From assembly GCF_029168945.1 (NCBI RefSeq), contig NC_083603.1, positions 46,138,406 to 46,202,405 of the forward strand: DNA of 64,000 nucleotides. The letters run 5' to 3'. A program made the position numbers and the translations under genes. Numbering within the stretch: position 1 is the first letter of the stretch; the number at the start of each line of letters is the position of its first letter. The stretch is from Cannabis sativa (lineage: Eukaryota; Streptophyta; Magnoliopsida; Rosales; Cannabaceae). Shown here in pieces: positions 24,409 to 34,985 of this stretch. The notes under the pieces were generated by a model. That model was given only the letters and a program-made list of their open reading frames with translations, was not told the origin of the DNA and made no database searches.

Positions 24409-27323
24409 ATGGCTCCCAGACTCATTATTCCAGCACCCGAGCATTTCACTGGCCGCGTCACATATAGGGGCACTGGAATTTTTGCAAAAATTAAAGCTCG
24501 GTTTGAGGAGTTCAACCTTAACAACACGGCGAAGGAAAGCCGTTTCGGGAGCTTCTGGAATGCCGTACCACTGACATTCTCCTCGGTGTTATTTCACCAG
24601 CTGATGCTCCACAAAATGAAAGTGGATGCTCAGGAGGAGTTGAGGATGAGGTTTTATGTTGGTCGGAAGGAGGTCCGATTCGGGGTGCTGGAGTTTGCAC
24701 TCATTACGGGTTTGGACTTCTCCTCGGGGCCAACAGAAGAGGAGAAGGCTGCGCAGGTCGCGCGCTCGGGGTCAGACCGATTGATCAACAAATATTTCAA
24801 CCGGTCTGATAGTGTGAAGACAGAAGCACTCCAACTTCAGTTCACAAACTGCCAGAACCCGGAAGACTTGTACAAGCTCGGCTTGTGCTTGTTTGTGGAG
24901 TCAGTGCTTCTGGGCCGCGAGGCCAACGCGCTGATCACGCCTCACATACTTAGATATGTGGAAGACCTCGAGTTCTTCTTCCGGATTCCTTGGGGGAAGC
25001 ACTCATTCGCCGGTACTCATGCACTCGCTTCGGAAAGACATGTTGAAACGAGAAGGCCAACTACGAGAAGAAGCCGAGTTCGGATGTTCGGCACGAGTGC
25101 AAATACACGGCATATGGCTTCGCACTGCGGTCCAATATTGGGCGTACGAGGCCATTTTGGAGGTTGGCAAGAGGTATGGCACGAACCACGGGATTCGTTT
25201 CCCCGGTGATGCTTAGTGGACGAGCAAAGGCGATATTGGGAAGAAAGACGTCGGCGCATTATTTTCTAGACGGGTATGATTTTCACTTATGTTCTGAATA
25301 ATTATTTAACATAAATGCTTGTAATAAATGCTAAATGGTTTTATTTTGATATTTTTTAAACCATAAACAGAATCTGGAAGTGGTGAAGGGGCTACTTCCA
25401 CGGACAGAGGAGGAGGCATTTGTGAGGACAATTTCTTACGATAGTGTGGAGAACCTGGTTGATGATGTTGTCGATGACACAGAGGCTGAGGCAGGTAGTC
25501 AGGTACCAGAGACTCAGGTCCCAGACACTCAGGAAAGAGACACTCAGGTACCAATTTTTGGAACTTTTTTTTATGTCTTCATTTTTTATTATTTTTGTTT
25601 TGTGATATTTGTTACATTGTGGAATTATCGTATGCTTACCGTATTTTTTTGATATATATTTTTTCAGGCCACTAGTTCAGAACCTCAGCCCAGTGCACTA
25701 TCTTCATCAGGCGTTCGGGGTGCCGAGTACACTGATTTAGTGGCTCGGTTGGATAGGATCGAGGCTGACACTCAGGGTCTGTATGCTGCTCATGTCGAGC
25801 TGAAGAAGGCATACGAGACCAGCCATGTAGAGCTGAAGGGTTGTCGAACGTAATTATGGAGCGGCTCGGACACATATTGGCCATGTTGAATCGTCCGCCA
25901 ACGACGGCTTCGGCACGGAGGCCCCGGCGAGATCCATCTACCCCACCACCACCGCTTCACCCCCAGTAGAAGAGGATGAGGTCTTCCCCGACGATTACGA
26001 TCCTTATGAGGGAGCTCCAGCGACTCCGATCGAGGCACAACCTCTTATCCATGTACATGACACCGAGTCGCAGGGTGAGATTCTGTCCATAGAGGCACAA
26101 CCTGCAGTGGTTAAGAGTCGGAAGAGGAAGAGAAAGCCTCCTGTATGGTTCGGTGACTATACGGAGATGAAGAGGAGACATAGGCCATCTTCGAATTTTG
26201 ATCCCCTGGAGCCACCGGATGAGAAATTGTTAACCACTTTCCGAAAGTGGTGTGTTGGACTCATTCCGAACCACCGACTTCGGGATTTGAGAAGTGGTGA
26301 TTACGGTCCAGGATTCTTTTGGATAATGCTCACACCAAAGGAATGGCTTACAGATGACGTAAGTAAAGTATTTTATAATATTACTTCACTTTTCAACTTT
26401 ATGTACAATGCAATTAATATATTTTTTTGTGTAACTGACATTTCCGTTTATATGCAGCATATAGATGCAGCAATGCATATGCTGAGGAGGCGACGCACCG
26501 ACTATCCACTGACATTTCCTCAGAAGGGTATCATTCTCTCCACATTCGTGACCGCCATGATCAGCAGTGCATGGACGAGCCACAAGGGTCCGAGGAAAAA
26601 CTTTAAATGGGAGGATTATATCCTGGACTACTGCACAGGGGCTCATAAGGTATTGTTTTAGTAAGATTTTAAATGTCAATTGTTTGGGAAGATTATTATG
26701 GTTTGTTAATTGTTTCGTTGTTCTCTGTAATTACAGTCCCAAGTCTTTGAGAGATGGAGGGGTAACGAGTTTATTTACTTCGTTCTGAACCTTCCCACGG
26801 CAAGGCACTGGGTCACAGTTGAAGTCGACATAGAGCTGTGGAAAATTAATGTCTACGACTGTGATTCCAGCGTCTGTCATTGGACCGCCATGGAACCCAT
26901 CATGAAGGTTTGGGCGAACCGCCGCCCTCGCTAATCCTTGCAACCGGGAATTTCCACATAACAACCGCATCATGGCGTTAGCTAACGGTGACATCACGGT
27001 GCTTCCAAAAATGCACGCGACTCGAGCCACTCACGACTTAGTTCCGAAGTCAGCAACCAGGTACATAGCGATATAAAAGTACTATAGTATTAAAATATGT
27101 TTTACGTTAGACTGACTTTACATTTTATTTTGCATTTAGTGGTGATTGTGGCGTGTATTGCATTGAGTATGTGGAGCATCTCATGATGCAAATATGGATT
27201 GACCGATGTGACGCCGTACGGATAGCCATGTTTCGTCAACGGTGGTGTGTCGATTTATTTTACCAAAATGCTCGAGTGATTATATGTGTAATTATTGGGA
27301 CATTGTATATTTTGTGTAATTAA
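24409..27323 (+). pseudogene. DUF1985 - Ulp1-like cysteine protease (C48) gene of the MULE
   Basis: The start ATG lies directly after the leader-intron acceptor (TTTTTTCAG/ATGGCT). Exon 24409 to about 25274 encodes a DUF1985 domain (RFGSFW; VLFHQLMLHK; EVRFGVLEFALITGLDF; YKLGLCLFVESVLLGRE). Further exons: 25372-25545 (acidic, Q/T/P repeats), 25669-26359 (coiled-coil-like then basic KSRKRKRK), 26458-26649, 26737 to about 27060, and 27140-27323. The Ulp1 triad is recognisable: RHWV (His), VYDCDS (Asp) and SGDCGVY (Cys). Frameshifts interrupt the frame near 25018, 25204, 25848, 26928 and 26952, mostly in short homopolymers. Near the Cys there is Lys (PKSATSGDCG) where related proteins often have the oxyanion-hole Gln. 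A SUMO/ubiquitin-like protease role is inferred from the family. Confidence 0.85.
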
Positions 27324-30195
27324 CATTACAGTTATGTATATATAGATTTTCTTTTCGTTCAAATTTTGATAATTATACGTGGTTTCAAATATAAAATATC
27401 AACATTATTCAACAAAAATAACTATTAAACCTAAAAATAATTAAAATATTTGAAAAATATTCAACCTCAACAAAAATAAGTATGACAAAATATGCATCAT
27501 TACAATATATCAAATTTCCCAACGAATACGTACAAGACGCCTCAGATGCGGGCTTTGCATGTTGCTCTGTTGTGGCTCGAATCGCCACGGCGGCTGCGGT
27601 TCGTGGTACGAGAACCTTTTTTATCACCGGACGGGAAACGGTTCTCCCGTCTTCTTCCGCCGTTGCTTTTTCTTGGACGACCTACGGGCTTCTTTTCCAC
27701 AGTACCCCAACTTTCATATTCTTGATGTGTTCTGGGAGAACCCAATCATCCTCGTCACCAGCGAGATTGATGGTATCATCGTAAATCTTCCTCCACGTTT
27801 CTTTTGAATAATAAGGTGAGCAAAGCGTGTACACACTTGTGTTCGTTTTCAATGTCGCGACACATGCATGAAGGCAAGGGAGTTTCAATAACGTGAACAC
27901 GCCGCAGGTGCATGTTCTTTCAACTAGATTCACATCACCACCTCTTTCACCGTTAGGTCCCCTACCAACGTTATACAAATTGGCTCCATTTCGTTGGACG
28001 CGCCTGTACCTTGCATTTTCATGAATTTTTGCCAAGTTTTTTTCGAAGAGCGTGGCCAAAGGGGTGGCACATTTGTCAGCATTTTCGAGGCGATCAGCGA
28101 ACCACGATTGGAGTGTGAACCCTCATAAATTCAACCAAAGTAGTTATTGGATATTTCCCGAACTCTTCAGTGACACTATTGAAGCTTTCAGCAGCGTTGC
28201 TCGTCATGATGTTGTATCTATCGCCCAAACAATAAGGGTGAGCCCACTTCTCAAACCCTATACTCTCCACATATGCAGCAATGGCCGGATTCATCTTTCT
28301 AAGCTTCTCGAACTCTCTATCGCATTCAGTCTTCGACCATGCGTAAGCAACATTATATATTTGGTTGTGAAAAGCATCAGTCTTGAATTTGGCATTCACG
28401 TTCATAACAATGTGGTGATAGCATGCACAGTGGACTGCTTCGGGAAAAACGAGTTCAACAGCATGATCAATGCTTTGATGCCTATCTGACACAAACACTA
28501 AGTTCTCAACCACGCCAATTGCTACCCTCAACTTCGTAAGAAATACGTCCAGAGTCGTTATTCTCACTGTCAACGATACCATAAGCAACCGGCAACAATT
28601 GGTTGTTCGCATCGTATGCCACAGCAACTAACATTATACCACCGTACTTCGTCTTCAAGAAGGTGCCATCGATACTCAAAACAGGACGACAAAAAGAAAA
28701 GCCCCTTCTACATGCACCGAGTGATATAAAACAGTACTTGAACCGCTCATCCTCTCAGTACAAGTCAGTAATGGTCCCTGGATTCTTCTGTTCCGACATG
28801 TACAAGTACCCAGGAAGCTTCATGTATGAAAACTCAGGCGTACCCCTAGCATACGTAAGTCCCATCTCCCTGCACCTCCACGCCTTCACATAACTCATAC
28901 TGATACCGTAGTTGTCAAACATGTCCCTCTGTATGTCTTTAGCCTTGTACTTAGTTCCGTCTTGGGTGTACTTCCCCTTAATAAGGTGGCCAACTACCCA
29001 TGGTGCTGCTTGACGGTGATCTGAACGTCTCGCATTCAAGTTACATGTGTGTTCATTGTGAAATACAGTGACCTCAAAGTTGTCAGAATGCATCTTCTTC
29101 CTCCCCCTCAATCTCCATTTACAATCTGGAGCCTTGCATGTAACGTACAACACATCAGGGGATGACTTCTTCACCATCCACTCGAAATTGTTATTAAGGG
29201 CAAACCTACCCACAACTTGTCTCAGTTCTTCCTTGTTTTCATAAAAATTACCAAGCTCTATCACCCCTGCTTCCTTACTTTGTAAACAAGTAGTTAGCTC
29301 ATGATTTTCCATTATATCTTCCTTTGTCCACATGGGAGCTTTGAACTTGGTACAAACTTCGAAAGAGGAGAACGTTGAGAACGTTGCATGACGAGCATGT
29401 TCTTCAGTTCTGCCTGGTCGACTACTGCTAGTTCCAGGTGTAGTGCGATTTTCACTACGAGGTTGTCGTTCTCGCTGTGTACCTTGGTTACTCGGTACAC
29501 ACTCTAACCTCAACAATGGTCCCGCTACGGGTTCATCGACTGCTAAATCATGCTCATCGTCCATATTCAAATCTACAATAGGATCATTATTGTAGAAGGG
29601 TGTATCGAACTCTTCAAACTGATGAAATCCTGTCGCTTCTTGTTCTTGCCCTACATTGGTCGGAACATCAAAATTGGTCGAAACCTCTAAATTGGCCGGA
29701 ACCTCCTCATTCACACCAATCCCAACATTTGTTTCGGGAACGCAAGACCCTACCACACTCCGAGGGAGAGGATTCGTAGGCGGCGTAGGCTCCGAATTCC
29801 CAACTTTTCTCACCTTGGTCACGAATAATGGCATAAACTCTGTATTTGACATTGTTGCCCTCATCTCTAAAAACGTTCTCAGTTGGCGTTCTCTCTTAAT
29901 AACCTCTGGCGCAACCATTTTTCCCTTCATGTACAAGGAACAAATCTCCAACTTTAAATCATACGCTACCGGATCAACTTCCAACTCTTCATATAAAATT
30001 TGTCGCAGTTCTTGTAGGGTTGTCTCGGTTGTAACTGTCAACGTCAAGCTGCTATTTGCTTTGTAGATCCAATTATAATTCTCACATAACCAAACACCAT
30101 CGTACGATACAACAAGGAACACTTTGTCTCCTGCAATTGCAAACCAAAAAAACAAGGTGAGTAAAGGAAAAAACACCAAAAAAAAAAAATAAAAA

Positions 30196-30571
30196 TCGAC
30201 ATCCCATCGATATCAATAGACATAATGTCGAGAAGCACAACATCAGAAATTAGGGCACTGAATGTCGACATTGTGTCGACATATTATCGACATACAATCG
30301 ACAACAACAACAACCATGCTCGTCATCGACATAATATCGACATACCATCGACATTCAATCGACAATTAAAAACGGTTGCACATTTAATGTTAATAAATTT
30401 TACCTACGTTCCCAACAACCCTTCCCAACTGAAACGTTGCATGTCAGACACGTGTCCTATCGACAACATATCGACATGAAGTCGACATGTCGTCGACAAA
30501 TGTGTTAGCAGTGACACTTAATTGGCATGTTGTCGACATGATGTCGACACAGTATCGACATTCAGTCGACA
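30196..30571 (-). repeat. Right inner array: five quartets of phased TCGAYA sites
   Basis: On the plus strand TCGACA/TCGATA starts at 30196, 30207, 30217 (degenerate), 30228; then 30265, 30276, 30287, 30298; 30326, 30337, 30348, 30359; 30460, 30471, 30482, 30493; and 30533, 30544, 30555, 30566. This is the reverse complement of the left-array motif TRTCGA. Groups start about 61-73 bp apart, with one double gap between the third and fourth. It lies in the transposase intron. Confidence 0.92.
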
Positions 30572-30657
30572 AATACGCCATTTCATGCGTTTTCCCTGTA
30601 CAGTTACGCATTTAATGACCATTAAATTTTCATACATTCCCAACATTTTTACTGCTC

Positions 30658-30664
30658 TATAAAA
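30658..30664 (+). promoter_or_regulatory. TATA box of the nested small gene
   Basis: TATAAAA, preceded by GC-poor sequence, lies 94 bp upstream of the ATG at 30752. It is a good plant TATA match at a plausible distance (transcription start would be near 30690). Confidence 0.6.
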
Positions 30665-30751
30665 GCAAAGGGAAATCTTATTCATAAGTGCTCTTGTATT
30701 CTACCTATCTCTTACTCTTAAAAATTTCTCTTATTCTCTTAAGTTTGAAAT

Positions 30752-31077
30752 ATGGCCCCAAGAAAGAACGGCAAATTCCCCATCCTAACTCCGAAGAGTC
30801 AAGGGAGCCTGATGTTGGCATAGTTACTCCTGCAATGCAGAAAGTTTTGGACGCCGCTCGAGCTTTCGAAAGAGAACGAAATGGTAACGAGTTCAGGTTC
30901 ATGCAACTTGAAAGAGAATTTTGCAAAACTGGTGTATGGCCGGCTCCACCACCTGGGTTCCCCGAAGGATGCCGTCGTTGCAAACTGGGCATCTTCAACG
31001 GTAAACCGGTGAAGCCTGGAACATTATGCAAGTATTGCAAGGCTCACCCACAAGCCAAAGAATTTAAAAAAAAATAA
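30752..31077 (+). CDS. Small CX2C...CX2C (zinc-ribbon-like) protein gene nested in the MULE
   Basis: The ATG at 30752 starts MAPRK. After about five codons the reading must shift by one base to enter the long open frame ending at 31077 (about 108 residues in all). The body is charged and helical (VLDAARAFERERNGNEFRFM), then has PAPPPGFPEGC and a CX2C-X15-CX2C motif (CRRC ... CKYC) before a Lys-rich end. This would bind zinc; the family is not recognised. It has its own TATA box, lies between two TRTCGA arrays, and is transcribed opposite to the transposase, inside whose intron it sits. By position it could be the accessory gene of the element (MURB/VANC-like role is pure inference). The early shift may be a real lesion, an assembly error, or a wrong start. 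Confidence 0.55.
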
Positions 31078-31244
31078 TTTCTTATGTTATGGTTTGTGGT
31101 GAGTTTTATTTAATGTTTGTTTTTTTTTTATGAATTTTATTTTCTGTTTTTTTTTTATGTTTTTTTATGTTATTTTTAATGAACTTTATTTTCTGTTAAT
31201 GTTATGTTATGTTTATGTTTTATCCACGGTATTTTTCCATTGCA

Positions 31245-31491
31245 TCGATATTTTGTCGACATCATGTCGACAAAATATCGACAACTTCTTAAAAAAACAA
31301 AAATGCTTGTTGTCGATATTCTGTCGACAAACATGTCGACAAAATGTCGACAAATAGTTAATACCATGTTGGTTGCGTGATGTCGACAACATGTCGACAT
31401 AATGTCGACATAACGTCGATAATGGTCGTCACTGACCTTTCCTTTGTAATCATCGACAAACCATCGACATATCATCGACATATCATCGATA
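31245..31491 (-). repeat. Right outer array: four quartets of phased TCGAYA sites
   Basis: Site starts: 31245, 31256, 31267, 31278; 31313, 31324, 31336, 31347; 31383, 31394, 31405, 31416; 31453, 31464, 31475, 31486. Spacing is 11 bp throughout except one 12-bp step. The groups start 68, 70 and 70 bp apart. It ends 509 bp from the right terminus (the left array begins 640 bp from the left terminus). Confidence 0.93.
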
Positions 31492-31869
31492 ACACTGGAA
31501 AACCCAGAAATCGACTGAAAACCAGATCTGCCAGATCTCAACAATTTCAGACCAAAAAACAGCAGTTCCAACAATAAACACATGTATAACAATTTTAAAT
31601 TACATAAAGTCAAACAAAATGCTTAAAATACAACTTACCCATTATAATGGTGTAAGATTCTTGAGTGATGTTGTATTGTGCTTCGGTTTTCCACCAACAC
31701 CCACCGAGAAAACAACCATTCAACAGCAAATAAAGAGAGTGGGACGGATAGAGGGAAATTTTTTCATAAATTTTTCAATTTTTTCCTAGAGAGAGAGAGT
31801 GGTGCACGAGAGAGAGGGAAGAGGGAAGAGAGAGAGAGAGAAATACCACTTTCAGATTTTAGCTTTTTT

Positions 31870-32000
31870 TTTTTTTTTTTTAAAAAAAAAAGGGTAAAAT
31901 GGGAAGTTCATGTAATTAATGGACTAAATTTGTACAAATTAAGGAAGGGTATAAATTTTGAAATGGCTTGTATTATTAGGGTCAAAAATTGAAATTTCCC
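31870..32000 (-). repeat. MULE right terminal inverted repeat
   Basis: The reverse complement starts GGGAAATTTCA and keeps GACCCTAATAATACAA and TTTGTACAAATT in the same order as the left end. A T-tract/A-tract junction at about 31867-31893 and GA-rich sequence (31789-31842) lie just inside. Confidence 0.9.
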
Positions 32001-32009
32001 AATTTTTTA
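32001..32009. repeat. MULE target-site duplication, right
   Basis: AATTTTTTA, identical to 23161-23169. Confidence 0.93.
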
Positions 32010-32464
32010 ACTACATATGTTATATGTTTATTTTTATTAAGAGAGTCACTTTTATAATTTGCGTGTGAGTAGTACGTAGTTATTTTTTATTAATCAAATA
32101 TAAAGTAAATATAAAAGTATTAGAATGTAAAAATATATACCTATTTTTCCATCGTCACTCTAATGAAAAGGAACTATTTAGTTGCTTCTGATATCTAAAA
32201 TGAAACAATTATGATGTTACTTTTTTACACACAGTTAAAAAATGATTCATTCATTTATTAATTGCCTTACTTTATTGAAGAAAAAAACTTTTTAGTTGCT
32301 TAAGATGCAAATAAAAAATATTCTAATGTTGGAATTTTTTCTATGGTGACCGATGATATTTTAATTGGTAAATTAACGTAATACTAATAGGTTACTTGTT
32401 TATAAATTTTTTTATTTTTATAATTATTTGTATACATTGTTAAAATGTAACTAATGAGTATATA

Positions 32465-33820
32465 GTTAGTCTATTTTTTTTTCGGTCGACAAATCAAATC
32501 TAGTTGTATACAAAGTACATGAGTGTAACATATCTTACATAGTAAACCTGGATAACAATATATGCCCTTGTCAAAAATTGAAATATGATGAAATGTCTTG
32601 CTCATAAGTTTATTTGGTATATATACCTATACTCATATATGATGATATTTTATTTGGCATATTTAAATAAATTTTTATTTTCTTAGTTTACATAGTAGCC
32701 TTTTCGTATAGTCTATCATCGTATATGCTAATAAATCTATTAGTTTATTTTGGCATATTAAAATAAAATTTCATTTTTTTTTCGTATATATATTGGAACA
32801 ACAATTCATTTCATTTTATATAGCCTACCATTATATATTTCAATAAACCTACTAGTTTCTATTGTCGTTGGAACAACATTTTATTTTTTTCAATACAGAG
32901 TAAACTATGTAATCAAACATAGCGATATACGCCAATAAACCTATTAGTCTATTTTTCGTATATTGGAACAATAATTCATTTTTAGTTCAAACACAATGGG
33001 TGCCTATAAAATAACAAACTAATTAATCTATTTTTTTAAGTCGATACATCAAATCTGGTTGTATACAAAGTACATGACTGTAACATATCTTACTAGTAAA
33101 CTTAGATAACAATATATGATTTCTCAAATATGATTAAATATCTTGCTCATAAGTTTATTTGGCATATATGCCTATGCGTACTCATATATGCCAAATAAAT
33201 TTATTAGTTTATTTTGGCATATTGAAATAAATTTTATTCTTTTGTTTGTATAGTAGCCTTTTCGTATAGCCTATCGTCGTATATGCTAATAAATTTATTA
33301 GTTTATTTTGGCATATTGAAATAAATTTTTATTTTTCTTTTCGTATATTGGAACAAACAATTCATTTCATTTCATATAACCTACCATTATATATGTCAAT
33401 AAACCTACTAATTTCTGTTTGTTGGAACAACCTTTTATTTTTTTTTTCAATACAGAATAAACTATATAATCAAACATAACGATATATGCCAATAAACATA
33501 TTAGTCTATTTTTCGTATATTTGAAGAACAATTTATTTTTTATTTGAAACACAACCTATCATAATGTATGCCTATAAAATAACAAACTAATTAGTATATT
33601 TTTTTTTTCAAGTCAAGACATCAAACCTGGTTATATACAAAGTTCATGACTGTAACATGTCTTACATAGTAAACCTGGATAATAATAAATACACTTGTCA
33701 GAGATTTGGATATGATGAAATGTCTTGCTCATAAGTTTATTTGGCATATATATTTATACTCATGTATGATGTATGGCAAATAAACTTATTAGTTTATTTT
33801 GGCATATTAAAATAAAAATA
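32465..33820. repeat. Large tandem repeat, about 545-582-bp units
   Basis: The landmark CTTGCTCATAAGTTTATTTGG recurs at 32597, 33142 and 33724. Intervening landmarks (AAATCTGGTTGTATACAAAGT, TTTTCGTATAG, GGAACAAC, CAATACAGAG, CAATAAACC) repeat in the same order, giving about 2.3 copies with moderate divergence and internal sub-repeats of TATTAGTTTATTTTGGCATATT. No coding frames. Possibly a decayed satellite or a duplicated transposon terminus. Confidence 0.75.
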
Positions 33821-34699
33821 AAACCTGGTGGTTTCTATCAAATTAAGAGTAAAAAAAATAAATGAGTTCGTCTTAAATAAAAAAAGAAGTTATCTATTTT
33901 TATAAAATTCATATTTATTATTTTTGTAAACTTAAAAGTAAATGATATATAACATTCATATTATATAGAATTTTTTTTTTATATTTATGAAGTTACCTGA
34001 ATCTGATTCTCAGATTCAAAATATCTCTATCACTCTTGCAAAAAAAAAAAAGAATATATACAATATTTAAAAATTATAAACCATTACGTATATACAATTA
34101 ACAAAATTACAAATACTACACCTAATCTAAGTATAAATTATAAATTAGTATAAACAATATACTTTAACTTATACAATAGACAAACAAAATACGAATCTTA
34201 ACTATCAAACATAAAATCTTAACAACTTTAAAATATAAATTAAAAAGAAAACCCAAAAAATGAGCAGCAACACAAACCAAAACTCAAAAAAATACAAAAC
34301 ACAAACTAAAAACATATACAACATGAAAGAGTGTAAAAATCAAAAACCAAAACAATAAAATTTAAAGATCATGAACCAAAAAATACTTCCAATACATTGT
34401 ATAAGAAAAATATCACAAAAAATTATAATAAAAAATATAAATTTACACAATAAACTACCAATATATAAATATATGTAAAAAAATACCAAAATTACTTTAA
34501 ATCACATAAAAAAACCAAAATAATCACAAAATAATACACTAATAAACTGAATCACTCTCAATGTAAAAAATAATATTCTAACTAAAATGTAAATTACAAA
34601 ATAAAAAAAATCAAACTAAAACCTTAACTATCTAACCATCCGAACAACAAAACAATCAAAATAAACCAAAAAAAAAAAGACAAAAGACAAAAATAAAAT
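33821..34699. other. A-rich non-coding stretch
   Basis: Strongly A-rich on the plus strand, with no gene recognised. It may be intron sequence of the exon-like segment that follows, read on the minus strand. Confidence 0.35.
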
Positions 34700-34709
34700 A
34701 TAAATACCT

Positions 34710-34893
34710 TTAATACTATCAGAGACTTCAACTTCCAGATCATCACTCACATACTTAACTTCATCTTCCTTTGTCACTTGCTTTTTTTTTTTTCAATGGT
34801 CGATCCACACCATCATCCTTTTTAGATCCATTATCCTTTTTATATCTCTTGGTCAAAACGTTAGAGTCTCCAGAATCACTACCCTCACACATT
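34710..34893 (-). pseudogene. Exon-like segment of an unrecognised gene
   Basis: The minus strand has ATG at about 34893, then MCEGSDSGDSNVLTKRYKKD and, after an A12 homopolymer that breaks the frame, VTKEDEVKYVSDDLEVEV with a GTATTT donor-like end. The Asp/Ser and Lys-rich composition resembles the exon-like fragment at window positions 1-350, so it may be a first exon of a similar transposon gene. No family is recognised. Confidence 0.3.
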
Positions 34894-34985
34894 GTTTCTT
34901 TTATTTTTATTTTTTTTTGGATTAATTGTCTTAAAAGATGCAGATGGAAAAAATAAAGGAACAAGTTTTCACCATAAATAATCAA

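Larger units (their letters stand above)
27542..31642 (-). pseudogene. MURA-type MULE transposase gene
   Basis: Exon 1 ends ATGG/GTAAGT (start codon 31642-31640, intron 31638-30131) and joins ATTGCAG/GAGACAAAG, giving M-G-D-K-V. Exon 2 (30130-27542) encodes, in order: an N-terminal PB1-like region (KVFLVVSYDGVW), an acidic linker, the MuDR DNA-binding domain (about 29270-29030: FYENKEELRQVVGRFALNN ... EHTCN), the DDE transposase domain (SIDGTFLKTKYGG; VSDRHQSID; SNAAESFN), a SWIM zinc finger (CTCGVFTLLKLPCLHAC at about 27910-27860) and a basic tail (GRPRKSNGGRRR) with a broken zinc knuckle. Lesions: TGA at about 28752, two single-base losses near 28570-28580, a one-base gain near 28119 and a shift near 27705. 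The DDE residues themselves are kept. The huge intron contains the right-hand TRTCGA arrays and a nested gene. Confidence 0.9.
23170..32000. mobile_element. 8.8-kb Mutator-like element with Ulp1/DUF1985 gene (KI/Kaonashi-like)
   Basis: The termini GGGAAATTTCA...TTGACCCTAATAATACAA are inverted at the two ends and remain alignable (with TTTGTACAAATT) for at least 80 bp. Perfect 9-bp duplications flank the element. It holds a plus-strand DUF1985 plus Ulp1 protease gene, a minus-strand MURA-type transposase gene, a small plus-strand gene, and arrays of phased TRTCGA sites near both ends. Ulp1-carrying MULEs are known in plants (Kaonashi/KI elements of Arabidopsis). All coding parts contain stops or frameshifts, yet target duplications and splice sites are intact, so inactivation looks recent unless some lesions are assembly errors. 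Confidence 0.93.

Noticed and set aside
28052..28489. 145-codon plus-strand frame
   Set aside because: It is antisense to the DDE domain of the transposase.
29656..30066. 136-codon plus-strand frame
   Set aside because: It is antisense to the acidic linker and N-terminus of the MULE transposase, whose frame has domain similarity.
31678..31992. 104-codon plus-strand frame with GA-rich residues
   Set aside because: It covers GA repeats and the right TIR of the MULE. It has no domain and starts at a non-ATG-type context.
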